Below are positions 14,638-22,393 of a DNA stretch of 30,297 bases, piece by piece. The notes under the pieces were generated by a model that saw nothing but the letters and a program-made list of their open reading frames with translations, searched no databases and was not told the origin of the DNA. Position numbers and translations under genes: made by a program. The first letter of the stretch is position 1; every line of letters starts with the position of its first letter. Source of the DNA: JBFYKJ01 sp041306005 (GTDB taxonomy: Archaea; Altiarchaeota; Altiarchaeia; JAFGQM01); NCBI GenBank assembly GCA_041306005.1, contig JBFYKJ010000109.1, positions 1-30,297 of the forward strand, read 5' to 3'.

Positions 14638-15732
14638 TTATGCAACAAGCAGGTAGAGGAAGACCCCGTAGGTGGCTAAAAGGGCTATCCCCTCAAGGCG
14701 GTCAAACTTCCCCCCGGTCCTCGCAAAGGCCAAGGTAGCTACCGCCATTATCAGCATGAACGGCATCTGGAAGGATATTATATTGGGCTCCACGGCAAGC
14801 GGCCTTATGAGCGCTGAGACGCCCATTACGAGCGCTATATTGAAAATGCAAGAGCCAACCATGGTGCCTATCAGCAAATCGCCATGCTTCTTTCGGATGG
14901 CGGCTATAGCTACGAACAGCTCCGGGAAGGACGCACCGATCGCGATTATTGTCGCGCCTATCAGGCTTTCCGACACCCCCATGAACGCCGCGGCGTCGGC
15001 CGACATCGCCACAAGGGCGTGCGAAACAACGCCTATCGCAATCACTGAGAGCGGGATTATCAGGAGGTCAAAGGCCAGCCTTTTGTCAAGGTTGGGGTTT
15101 GGTGCTTTGAGTGGGATCTCAGCCGGGATGCCGCGCTTGGCCTTTGCAGCGCGCTTCTTTGGGGTTTTTGCAGCAACCGCCATGTGCCGCCGGGCGGCCG
15201 CTTTGGAGTGCATGGCGGCTATCGCCCCCCTCACCCTTCCGTGCGCCCTGTTGAAGCCCACCCAGAGGGAGGAGATTCTGAAGAGGAGCACAGGCCTAAA
15301 GCTAAAGAGGTAGAGCATGTACATTAGCGCCACCGCTATAAGCCCTACGCCATTCTCAAAGGAGATCAAGCCGTTGAGCGAGATGACGTAGAAGAACAGC
15401 GACACGCCGAGGCATACACTGCAGTCCCTCACTATCTTCTTGTTTGTCGGGAGGGCTATTGCTATTGCGCTAAGCCCCAAAATCAGCCCTTTGGCTATGT
15501 TCGACCCGACGATGTTCGACACCGAGAGCCCGAAGTTGCCGGAATAAGCGGCCATGGCAGAGGCGCCGAGTTCAGGCAAGGAAGTCCCAATTGCAACGAC
15601 AGTCAGGCCTATGACAAGTTCGGATACTCCAAAGTGCCGCGATATCCTTATAACGGCTTCCACGAACGCGTTGCTGCTCTTTACGAGCGCGTAGAGAAGC
15701 ACGCAGATCAGGGCAATATGCAGTAGTACCAT
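14638..15732 (-). CDS. Na+/Ca2+-exchanger (CaCA) family antiporter
   Basis: A 364-residue integral membrane protein of the CaCA superfamily (YrbG-like sodium/calcium antiporters). It has the two inverted alpha repeats: GTSLPE (49-54) with GSNIAKG (76-82), and GASFPE (266-271) with GSCIFN (293-298). About ten hydrophobic segments are visible. The usual GSN of the second repeat is GSC here, replacing a conserved ion-site-region asparagine, so ion preference may differ. The central cytoplasmic loop (about 162-218) is long and strongly basic (KTPKKRAAKAKRG). It is the last gene of the block that includes RuBisCO and AMP phosphorylase, starting 37 nt after the latter's stop. A metabolic link to that pathway is not obvious. 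Confidence 0.92.
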   Translation of the reverse strand: MVLLHIALICVLLYALVKSSNAFVEAVIRISRHFGVSELVIGLTVVAIGTSLPELGASAMAAYSGNFGLSVSNIVGSNIAKGLILGLSAIAIALPTNKKIVRDCSVCLGVSLFFYVISLNGLISFENGVGLIAVALMYMLYLFSFRPVLLFRISSLWVGFNRAHGRVRGAIAAMHSKAAARRHMAVAAKTPKKRAAKAKRGIPAEIPLKAPNPNLDKRLAFDLLIIPLSVIAIGVVSHALVAMSADAAAFMGVSESLIGATIIAIGASFPELFVAIAAIRKKHGDLLIGTMVGSCIFNIALVMGVSALIRPLAVEPNIISFQMPFMLIMAVATLAFARTGGKFDRLEGIALLATYGVFLYLLVA

Positions 15733-15769
15733 ATTGGGCCGTTTGCCGCATTGGGCTGGCGAGAGCGAC

Positions 15770-17278
15770 TTACTTCACCGTGAATGGGCTGCTCATCTCG
15801 GCCAGGCTTGCGGCCTGCTTAAACTTTAGCTTGTTCTCGGCGTAGATCGTGAAGAGCGGGTCGCCTGCGGAGACCTTGTCCCCCACCTTCTTGTATAAGT
15901 AAAGCCCTGCCGCAGGGTCCTTCGGGCAGCCGGCGGTCCTCGCTATCTTCGCTATCTGGGAGTTGTCTATCCACGATACCTTGCCGCCCGACGGGTGAAC
16001 CACATCCTGCTTGAACTTGCCGGGCTTCAGGCCCTCGGGCCTCACCTTCGGGTCGCCCTTCTGCATCTTGATTATTTCCCGCATCTTCTTCATCGCGGCG
16101 CCGCTCTCAAGGCACTCCTTGGCCTCCCTCGCGCCCGAGCCCTTCGACACCCGCCCGGAGAACTCCATCAGCTCCCCGGCCAGCATTATGCTCTTCTCGC
16201 AAAGGTCCTTTGGCCCGTCGCCCGCAAGAGCCAATAGAACATCCCTTGCCTCAAGGACCGGCCCGACGCCGTTCCCGATGGGCTGCGTGCCGTCGGTCAG
16301 GAGATACTTCACCTTCATGTCTATCTCCGCGGCCAGGTCGACGAACTTGTCGCCAAGGTCCTTTGCCTTCTCCGGAGTCTCAAGCTTCGCCCCCTTGCCA
16401 TAGGGTATGTCGACAATGACGTAATCGCTCCCGACGCTCTTCTTCTTTGACACTATGCTCGCCAGGACCTGCCCTTCGGCGTCTATCGAGAGCGGGTATT
16501 CGACCCGTATTATCTTGTCGTCCGCCGGGGCCAGGTTCATAGAGCCCCCCCAGACTATGCAGCCGCCCGCCTTGTTGACAAACTTCTTGACGTCCTCTGC
16601 GCCGTAGCTAACGGGAGCAAGAACCTCCATTGTGTCGGCAGTCCCGGCGGGGGAGGTTATCGCGCGGGAAGAGGTTTTCGGTATCTTAAAGCCTAGGGAT
16701 GCGAGAATCGGGACGAGCAGCATGGTCGTCCTGTTCCCGGGGACCCCGCCTACGCAGTGCTTGTCGACGACGATGCCCTCAAAATCCAGCTTGTCGCCGG
16801 TGTTCACCATCGCGAGCGTGAGGGCGACAGTCTCCTTCTTTGTGAACCCGTGTATCGCGGAAGCGGTGACGAATGAGGTCAGCTCTATATCCGTCAGGTT
16901 CTCGTCCACTACGTCTTTTATTATCTTGTTCAGCTCGTACTCAGACAGCTCGCCGCCGAATATCTTCTTTCGTATGTAACCTATTGACTCGGGTTTCTCC
17001 CTGGGCTGGACGGTTACGCACGAGCCGGGGCTTAGCCTCATCGGCTTTGCAAGGTCGTTGAACACGCCGATTTCCCCTTCGGACACCATCGTGTCGGTGA
17101 CGTCGACGACGCCGGCGTTCGTGCACTTCTCGCCCTTGCATATAAGCGCGCGGTCGCCCATATGGATGGACAGCCGCTGGGCGTCGATCTCGTGCAGGAG
17201 GACTATCGGCCTCCCCGCGTCTATGTCTATTATCCTCACGCGCAGCTTGTCGCCAGTCGATTTCATCTCGTTCGCCAT
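15770..17278 (-). CDS. deoA: AMP phosphorylase
   Basis: A 502-residue enzyme of the pyrimidine-nucleoside phosphorylase fold, in the archaeal AMP phosphorylase class. It converts AMP (also CMP/UMP) and phosphate into ribose 1,5-bisphosphate and free base. The archaeal N-terminal extension (about residues 1-90) comes before the glycosyltransferase domains. The catalytic block DKHCVGGVPGNRTT is at 172-185, and SSRAITSPAGTADTME follows at about 208-223. The length is as in the family (about 500). RuBisCO lies 15 nt upstream and the ribose-1,5-bisphosphate isomerase gene in the same block, so the whole AMP pathway is present. Confidence 0.96.
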   Translation of the reverse strand: MANEMKSTGDKLRVRIIDIDAGRPIVLLHEIDAQRLSIHMGDRALICKGEKCTNAGVVDVTDTMVSEGEIGVFNDLAKPMRLSPGSCVTVQPREKPESIGYIRKKIFGGELSEYELNKIIKDVVDENLTDIELTSFVTASAIHGFTKKETVALTLAMVNTGDKLDFEGIVVDKHCVGGVPGNRTTMLLVPILASLGFKIPKTSSRAITSPAGTADTMEVLAPVSYGAEDVKKFVNKAGGCIVWGGSMNLAPADDKIIRVEYPLSIDAEGQVLASIVSKKKSVGSDYVIVDIPYGKGAKLETPEKAKDLGDKFVDLAAEIDMKVKYLLTDGTQPIGNGVGPVLEARDVLLALAGDGPKDLCEKSIMLAGELMEFSGRVSKGSGAREAKECLESGAAMKKMREIIKMQKGDPKVRPEGLKPGKFKQDVVHPSGGKVSWIDNSQIAKIARTAGCPKDPAAGLYLYKKVGDKVSAGDPLFTIYAENKLKFKQAASLAEMSSPFTVK

Positions 17279-17293
17279 CTTATAATCGCCAGC

Positions 17294-18571
17294 TCACTTA
17301 GCCCCCCATTTTGATATCGCACCCTTAAGCTCCTCGTGTTTCTTGGAGTATTCCTCCAGGGCGACGCCCTCAAGCGCCGCATCGACCGCCTGCCTCATGG
17401 CAGCTGCACCCGCCTTCGTGCCGCACGGGTGCCCGTGGCAGCCTCCACCGGCTTGGATTATGACGTCGTTCCCCAAATACCCCATTATCGCCGGGACGTG
17501 GCCCGGGTGCAGGCCGCCCGAACACACTGGGAAGACGGGCATCATCCCGCACCAGTCCTGGTCGAGAGCAAAAACGCCCTTTCCAGGCTTTGACGCGGTC
17601 ATCGACGGCAGGCGCATCGCATCGGCTATCTCCTCGACCTCCTTCTCCCCGCCTTCCATCTTGCCGACTATCGTGCCTATGTGCAGCTGGTCCATGCCTA
17701 TGAGCCTCATGGTCTTTGCGAGCGAGAGCATCGTCATGCCATGCTTTGGATTGCGCGTGAGCATCGCGTGGCCAGCCCTGTGGGCGTGTATGACAAGGCT
17801 CAAATCTGCGTCCCTCAGAGTCTGCAGGCTGGAGAACCCGCATGTGAGGATGTCGACCATTGCATACGTGCCTCCGTTGTCTCTTATCAGCCGCGCGCGG
17901 CGGAGCATCTCGCTTGTCTCGGCGGTCACGTTCGCCATGTAGACCTTCTTCTCGCCCGTCTCCTTTTCCGCCCTCTCCAGCATCCTAAGCGTCTCGGGTA
18001 TCCTCCTGTCGAATGGGTTGAACACCTGGCTCGTTAGGTTCTCATCGTCCTTGACGACGTCCATCCCGCCGGCCCATGCCTCATAGGCGACGCGGGCGTG
18101 GTCCTTATACCCGAGACCGACCTTGGGCTTTATTATCGTCCCCACAAGCGGCCTATTACGAACTCCCAACAGTTTCCTTATCCCGGGTATCCCGAACTTC
18201 GGCCCCTTGAAGGACTTGACCATCTTAGGGGGGAACGAGATGTCAAGAAGCCTCAGGTTCTTCACGGCCTTCATCCCGAAGATGTTGCCTGCGACGCTGG
18301 AAAGGACCTCGGGCATGCTTCCAAGCTCGAAGAGGTCTATGGGGTATGCAATAAGGGCGGTGCCCGACTTCTCGTTTATTTTGAACACCCTCGCCTGCAG
18401 GCGGTCCCGAGTGGCGACATCGAGAGTTGACAAATCTGTCCAGGTCCCGATGCTCGACTCGGCCGCTATGTGCTCGCACGCTTTTTCAAAGCTGACCTGG
18501 TTAGGCTCCAGGTAGAACTTGCACACGAGGTCGTCCTTGGACGGCTTATATTTCGGGTCGATGTAAGGCAT
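17294..18571 (-). CDS. rbcL: Form III ribulose-1,5-bisphosphate carboxylase (RuBisCO)
   Basis: A 425-residue form III-type RuBisCO large subunit. It carboxylates ribulose 1,5-bisphosphate to two 3-phosphoglycerates as the last step of AMP recycling. Key residues are present: TIIKPK (145-150) with K148 and K150, the carbamylated K174 and metal ligands D176 and E177 in VVKDDE, H264/R265 and H268 in HAHRAGHAM, H297, and loop-6 K304 in GKMEG. AGGGCHGHPCGTKAGA near the C terminus binds substrate phosphate. There is no small-subunit gene. It is preceded by a CAAGAC-rich leader shared with the upstream PIN gene, and followed after 15 nt by AMP phosphorylase. Confidence 0.97.
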   Translation of the reverse strand: MPYIDPKYKPSKDDLVCKFYLEPNQVSFEKACEHIAAESSIGTWTDLSTLDVATRDRLQARVFKINEKSGTALIAYPIDLFELGSMPEVLSSVAGNIFGMKAVKNLRLLDISFPPKMVKSFKGPKFGIPGIRKLLGVRNRPLVGTIIKPKVGLGYKDHARVAYEAWAGGMDVVKDDENLTSQVFNPFDRRIPETLRMLERAEKETGEKKVYMANVTAETSEMLRRARLIRDNGGTYAMVDILTCGFSSLQTLRDADLSLVIHAHRAGHAMLTRNPKHGMTMLSLAKTMRLIGMDQLHIGTIVGKMEGGEKEVEEIADAMRLPSMTASKPGKGVFALDQDWCGMMPVFPVCSGGLHPGHVPAIMGYLGNDVIIQAGGGCHGHPCGTKAGAAAMRQAVDAALEGVALEEYSKKHEELKGAISKWGAK

Positions 18572-18599
18572 TTCAATCTTGGGTCTTGGGTCTTGAGTA
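18572..18599 (-). promoter_or_regulatory. CAAGAC-repeat leader before RuBisCO
   Basis: Plus-strand TCTTGGG, TCTTGGG, TCTTGAG run head to tail at 18577-18597 (minus strand: CTCAAGACCCAAGA and so on), ending in TTGAA immediately before the ATG. About 24 of 28 positions (counted from the start codon) match the leader of the PIN gene. Confidence 0.6.
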
Positions 18600-18626
18600 T
18601 GCGGAGATGCTGCGGTGTCGGGCCTT

Positions 18627-18639
18627 GCCGCCGGGCGGC
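18627..18639 (-). promoter_or_regulatory. GC-rich hairpin between the PIN and RuBisCO genes
   Basis: GCCGCC and GGCGGC arms around a single base (practical fold: 4-bp stem, 5-nt loop), starting just after the PIN stop. It resembles the aRF1 leader hairpin and could protect an mRNA end or slow polymerase. Confidence 0.35.
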
Positions 18640-18643
18640 TAAT

Positions 18644-19309
18644 TTACTTCACCATCCTTAAATATTCCTGTATGTCTTCGACTGCGAGCGAGCATCCCTT
18701 TAACTTCAGGCCCCAGAGGCACGCCTCGAGGAGCTCCTTCTTCTCGCCGAAGAAGTATTTCTGGAGTATGCCCTTCTCATAGGCTATTGCAACTACCTCG
18801 CTCGACCTAATGACCGGGATACTTGAGTACTTCTTGAACTCTGCCGCCTTGCCGCGGTCCATCATCACGCCCTTATGCATCCTGTGCTGCAGCAGCTCCT
18901 TCAAGTCGTTCGGGCCCTCGATGAGGAACCGCAGCGTCCTCTCGTCCATCAGTAGCGCGCATTTGCCCTTGCATGCGAGGGCAAGGGCCTCCGCCTCGCC
19001 GCGCTGTATTATCTGCAGGGGCTTTTGGCGGGCGTAGAATATGCTGTTGGAAAGCGATAGGATATCATCGGCAGTGTCCCTGTCGGCCTCCTCGACCGTT
19101 ATTATCCCGCTCTGCACGAGGGCCAGGAACTTTAGGGCGGCGAGCTTGTGCTGCTCCATGTGCCTGGGCGTAGTCACGACCTCATCGTACACGCTCTTTG
19201 TTATTATGAAATCTGTGCTCTCGCTGAGGTCCGCCAGTATCGGCGTCATGCAGTTCATCGACAGCGATATCAACGAGCTCGAATCGCATATCACGCGGTT
19301 GTTGGCCAT
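18644..19309 (-). CDS. PIN-domain protein (putative ribonuclease)
   Basis: A 221-residue protein with a PIN-type nuclease core. Acidic residues in the expected order are D9 (VICDSSSLI), E43 (SVYDEVV), E105/E107 (RGEAEALALA) and D122/E123 (LLMDERTLR). PIN enzymes cut RNA with divalent metals; VapC toxins and rRNA-processing nucleases belong here. At 221 residues it is longer than a typical VapC (about 130). The C-terminal part (about 145-221) is helical with a YFFGEKKELLEACLWGLKLKG stretch. It lies between a helical/HTH-like protein and RuBisCO, all in one direction. Its 28-nt leader matches that of RuBisCO, which suggests shared post-transcriptional control, perhaps by the PIN protein itself (inference). 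Confidence 0.85.
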   Translation of the reverse strand: MANNRVICDSSSLISLSMNCMTPILADLSESTDFIITKSVYDEVVTTPRHMEQHKLAALKFLALVQSGIITVEEADRDTADDILSLSNSIFYARQKPLQIIQRGEAEALALACKGKCALLMDERTLRFLIEGPNDLKELLQHRMHKGVMMDRGKAAEFKKYSSIPVIRSSEVVAIAYEKGILQKYFFGEKKELLEACLWGLKLKGCSLAVEDIQEYLRMVK

Positions 19310-19337
19310 TTCAGTCTTCGGTTTTGCGTCTTGATTG
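19310..19337 (-). promoter_or_regulatory. CAAGAC leader before the PIN gene
   Basis: Minus-strand TCAAGACGCAAAACCGAAGA then CTGAA before the ATG. Aligned at the start codon with the RuBisCO leader, about 24 of 28 bases agree. Confidence 0.6.
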
Positions 19338-19360
19338 TTATCGCGCTGTCAACAGCAGGC

Positions 19361-19888
19361 TCAATCGAACACCTGCCTGGCGGCCTTCAGCCTCGTTGCA
19401 TTCTTGCCGCCGCCCTCGAACTCGTGTATCTTGCTTGCGCCGATGTAGTCGAGGACATGGGCAGAGTCCGCGCCGGTGAGGTCCGATGCCCTCTTGAGCG
19501 AGAGACCCTGCTCATATAACTTTGCGGCTTTTTTCACCCTCGCATGATCGATGAGGTTTTCCACAAAGTGGCCCTCTTTCTCGTCCAGCTTGATGACCAG
19601 GTTCTCGACCGCTTCGAGCTTCGCTATCATGGTTTCCTTGTCAGCCTCCCGGGCATCCTGTAGGTGCTTGATTATCTGGTCGTAGAACTTGTTCTCGAGG
19701 TCGCTGTAGTGGACCTTGGACATTATCTTGCTGAGGGCGTAGTCGACGAGCGCCAAAAGTATCAGCTCCCTGTGGCCCTCCAGGGCGGCCTCGGACAGTG
19801 TGTCGGCTGAAATCTTCCTTAGAGCCAGCGCGTCGCGGCTGTCTATGGCCTTCACCGATCGGTCTATCAGCGACTTTATTTCTCTCAT
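19361..19888 (-). CDS. Helical protein with C-terminal HTH-like segment, partner of the PIN gene
   Basis: A 175-residue all-helical soluble protein without a family I can name confidently. Residues 1-110 are amphipathic helices (MREIKSLIDRSVKAIDSRDA, then LEGHRELILLALVDYALSK). The C-terminal 50 residues (KAAKLYEQGLSLKRASDLTG, then DSAHVLDYIG) look like a helix-turn-helix or antitoxin-type dimerisation/DNA-binding unit. It is 51 nt upstream of the PIN gene in the same direction, the order expected of an antitoxin-toxin pair. The start at 19888 is preferred because CTCAAAAGACAAG stands right before it, resembling the leaders of the next two genes. A longer start at 19930 adds MLARNGLCACSKDK. 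Confidence 0.65.
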   Translation of the reverse strand: MREIKSLIDRSVKAIDSRDALALRKISADTLSEAALEGHRELILLALVDYALSKIMSKVHYSDLENKFYDQIIKHLQDAREADKETMIAKLEAVENLVIKLDEKEGHFVENLIDHARVKKAAKLYEQGLSLKRASDLTGADSAHVLDYIGASKIHEFEGGGKNATRLKAARQVFD

Positions 19889-19946
19889 CTTGTCTTTTGA
19901 GCAGGCGCAGAGCCCGTTGCGGGCAAGCACCCGCTGATCTAAAGCC

Positions 19947-20831
19947 TCACTTCATCTCCCAGGCGAACTTCTCGCGCAGGATCTCGTATGCCATATAGGG
20001 GGATATGACACCGTCCTCGGTGACTATAACATCTATGTATTCAGGCGGCGTAAAGTCGAATGCAGGGTTCCACATCTTGACCCCCCTCATCGCCGCTCTG
20101 ATTTCCGAATGGCTGCGCTCCTCCATGGGCACCATCTGGCCCTCATAGGTCTGTGGGGAGAATTTCAGCGTCTCGCAGGCGACTATGACCGGCACGTTGC
20201 ACTCCTTGGCCATCAGCGCTATTTGGGAGGTCCCTATCTTGTTCGCTACGGCCCCGTTGGCGGCGACGACGTCCGCGCCTATCACGACCTTGTCCACGTC
20301 GAACTCCTCCATCGCGTATCTGACCGCGGAGTCGATTATGAGCGTCACGGGTATCTTTTTCTTGGCCATGAAGGCGGCCGTCAGGTACCCCTGGTCGCGG
20401 GGGCGCGTCTCGGTGCAGATGACGCTTATTTTCTTTGTCTTTGCGGCCTCCGCTATCACTGCAAGAGCCGTCGAGGAATTGCAGTGTGTGAGGATTGTGT
20501 CGCCCGATCTCAGCCTCTTCGCGCCCATCTCGGCAATTTTTGCAACCGCCTCCCTCTGCTTCGCGACGAACGTGTCTATAAGCTTGGGCAGGTGCTCGCG
20601 CGGGTACTCGCGGGAAAGATACATTACATAATCTACCGAATTAGGGAGCGAAACCGCAGTCGGCCGGGCTTTCCGGAGCACCGCGGCCTGCTTCTTCAAA
20701 TCGGCGGTGAAGTCCCTGCCCGAATAGTTCTGCGCATACTCCTTCAGCGACTCGGCGGCCGCGAGGCCTATGTCAAGTGCCCCGCGTATCTCCATGGATT
20801 TTATCTTCTTGGCGGTCGTCAGCGGGTCCAT
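19947..20831 (-). CDS. Ribose-1,5-bisphosphate isomerase
   Basis: A 294-residue member of the eIF2B-related aldose/ketose isomerase family. It converts ribose 1,5-bisphosphate (from AMP phosphorylase) into ribulose 1,5-bisphosphate (for RuBisCO). Diagnostic stretches are KIKSMEIRGA (9-18), RPTAVSLPN (56-64), the catalytic cysteine C117 in LTHCNSS, ETRPRDQG (141-148) and the catalytic aspartate D187 in IGADVVAANGAVANKIG. EVWNPAFD-type (KMWNPAFDFTPPEY) and the C-terminal ILREKFAWEMK complete the match. The start at 20831 fits the family. A further in-frame ATG at 20927 adds 32 residues with unlike composition and no family match. It is first in the block and divergent from purB. Confidence 0.93.
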   Translation of the reverse strand: MDPLTTAKKIKSMEIRGALDIGLAAAESLKEYAQNYSGRDFTADLKKQAAVLRKARPTAVSLPNSVDYVMYLSREYPREHLPKLIDTFVAKQREAVAKIAEMGAKRLRSGDTILTHCNSSTALAVIAEAAKTKKISVICTETRPRDQGYLTAAFMAKKKIPVTLIIDSAVRYAMEEFDVDKVVIGADVVAANGAVANKIGTSQIALMAKECNVPVIVACETLKFSPQTYEGQMVPMEERSHSEIRAAMRGVKMWNPAFDFTPPEYIDVIVTEDGVISPYMAYEILREKFAWEMK

Positions 20832-20871
20832 CGTGGCATTATCGGGGGCTATTACCGATATTATGGGTTGC

Positions 20872-20880
20872 GTATAATAA
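20872..20880 (-). promoter_or_regulatory. TATA-like box for the ribose-1,5-bisphosphate isomerase block
   Basis: Minus-strand TTATTATAC, predicting a transcript start near 20850 and a leader of about 20 nt to the ATG at 20831. Confidence 0.45.
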
Positions 20881-20945
20881 GCGGATAGGCTTTGAAAAAC
20901 GCCTTTTCGGGTTTTAGGACGCTTCATCTGTATGGGCCCGGCTTT

Positions 20946-20953
20946 CTTTTAAG
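20946..20953. promoter_or_regulatory. Palindromic TATA-like box before purB
   Basis: CTTTTAAG reads the same on both strands. It is 26-27 nt before the purB GTG and also lies upstream of the divergent isomerase gene, so it could recruit transcription in both directions. Confidence 0.5.
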
Positions 20954-20975
20954 CCCGTCCCCCTTCTAATATACT

Positions 20976-22313
20976 GTGGCCATACACCCTATCGACGGCC
21001 GCTACGGGCGGAAAGAGGTCAAGGACATATTCGACGAGGAAAACAAGCTCCAGCGCCTGCTGGACGTCGAGTGCGCGCTCTCAAAGGCGCAGGCAGACGT
21101 CGGCGACATCCCAAAGTCCGCAGCCGCTGAAATAGAGAAGAAGTGCTCCACCAAATACGTCAAGGTCAAGAGGGTCAGGGAGATAGAGAACCAGATAAAC
21201 CACGATTTGATGGCCATGGTGAAGGCCTATTCCGAGCAGTGCGGCGACGCCGGGAAATACATACACCTCGGCGCCACCTCTGCCGACATCATGGATACCT
21301 CTCTGGCGCTCCAATTAAGGGATTTCATATCATTCCTCGAGAAAGACCTCCTCGACCTGCGCGCAGTTCTCGTAGGGCTTGCAGACAAGCACAAGAAAAC
21401 GGTCTGCGTCGGCCGGACCCACGCCCAGCACGCCATCCCAACTACCTACGGCCTCAAGTTCGCGATTTATGCTGAAGAAGTCCAGAGGCACATAGACCGC
21501 CTCGCCGAGGTCAAGCCGCGGATACTCGTTGGCCAGATGACCGGGGCCGTCGGCACCCAAGCCGCGCTCGGGCCCAAAGCTGTCAAGATACAGGAGCTCG
21601 TGATGAAGAACCTGAAAATCGGTTCGGTCGCAGTCTCAAACCAGGTCATCCAGCGCGACCGGCACGCGGAGTTCGTCTTCCTCCTTGCCCTCATCGGGGA
21701 AACGCTCAACAAGATAATGACCGAGATCCGCAACCTGCAGAGGACCGAAATAGACGAGGTCGCCGAGGGTTTCAAGAAGGGCAAACAAGTGGGCTCCTCT
21801 ACGATGCCACACAAGAGGAACCCCATAATGGCCGAGAGGATATGCGGGCTTTCAAGGATAATAAGAGCAGACGCCTTCGCCGCGATGGACGACATCGCGC
21901 TTTGGCACGAGCGGGATTTGACGAATTCGGCGCCCGAGAGGATAATCATCCCCGAGGCGTGCATATTAACGGATTACATGCTCACAAAGGGCATCGATGT
22001 GTTAAAAAATCTGGAGTTCAAGCCCGAGAACATCAAGAGGAATTTGGGGATGACAAAGGGTCTTATAATGGCCGAGAACGTGATGGTCAAGCTCGTGGAC
22101 AAGGGCATGGGACGGCAGGACGCGCACGAGCTTGTCAGGAAGAACGCGATGAAGGTCTATGAGACGGGCCAAGAGTTTCTTGACATCCTGTCAAATGACC
22201 CGGAGGTCACGAAACTCTTGTCGGCGAAAGAACTCAAGGACGCCCTCGACCCGGATAAGTATGTGGGCACCGCGGTGGAGCAGGTAGAGAAGGTTGTCAA
22301 GAGGCTGTCTTAA
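20976..22313 (+). CDS. purB: Adenylosuccinate lyase
   Basis: A 445-residue lyase of the fumarase/aspartase superfamily. It acts twice in purine synthesis: SAICAR to AICAR, and adenylosuccinate to AMP plus fumarate. The family signature GSSTMPHKRNPI is at about residues 272-283. GATSADIMDT (about 98-107) and GRTHAQHAIPTTYG (about 146-159, with the catalytic histidine region) are also present. The start is GTG at 20976, giving MAIHPIDGRYG, the standard archaeal PurB start, with a TATA-like box 26-27 nt upstream (leaderless). It is divergent from the ribose-1,5-bisphosphate isomerase gene, whose pathway consumes the AMP that PurB helps produce. Confidence 0.97.
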   Translation: MAIHPIDGRYGRKEVKDIFDEENKLQRLLDVECALSKAQADVGDIPKSAAAEIEKKCSTKYVKVKRVREIENQINHDLMAMVKAYSEQCGDAGKYIHLGATSADIMDTSLALQLRDFISFLEKDLLDLRAVLVGLADKHKKTVCVGRTHAQHAIPTTYGLKFAIYAEEVQRHIDRLAEVKPRILVGQMTGAVGTQAALGPKAVKIQELVMKNLKIGSVAVSNQVIQRDRHAEFVFLLALIGETLNKIMTEIRNLQRTEIDEVAEGFKKGKQVGSSTMPHKRNPIMAERICGLSRIIRADAFAAMDDIALWHERDLTNSAPERIIIPEACILTDYMLTKGIDVLKNLEFKPENIKRNLGMTKGLIMAENVMVKLVDKGMGRQDAHELVRKNAMKVYETGQEFLDILSNDPEVTKLLSAKELKDALDPDKYVGTAVEQVEKVVKRLS

Positions 22314-22393
22314 GCGTAGCCGGCATAACACTCCAGCCAGCCTAGATTACCCTATCTGTATCGCAGCGAGGGCACCTAACCGCTTATGCTACA

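Noticed and set aside
18644..19888. Calling the PIN and helical pair a definite VapBC toxin-antitoxin system
   Set aside because: The PIN protein is much longer than VapC, the partner is not a recognisable VapB, and their place in a metabolic block suggests another role. Kept as a hypothesis only.
20832..20927. 32-residue N-terminal extension of ribose-1,5-bisphosphate isomerase
   Set aside because: It has no counterpart in the family, is AT-richer than the gene and contains the probable promoter. The ATG at 20831 matches the family start.
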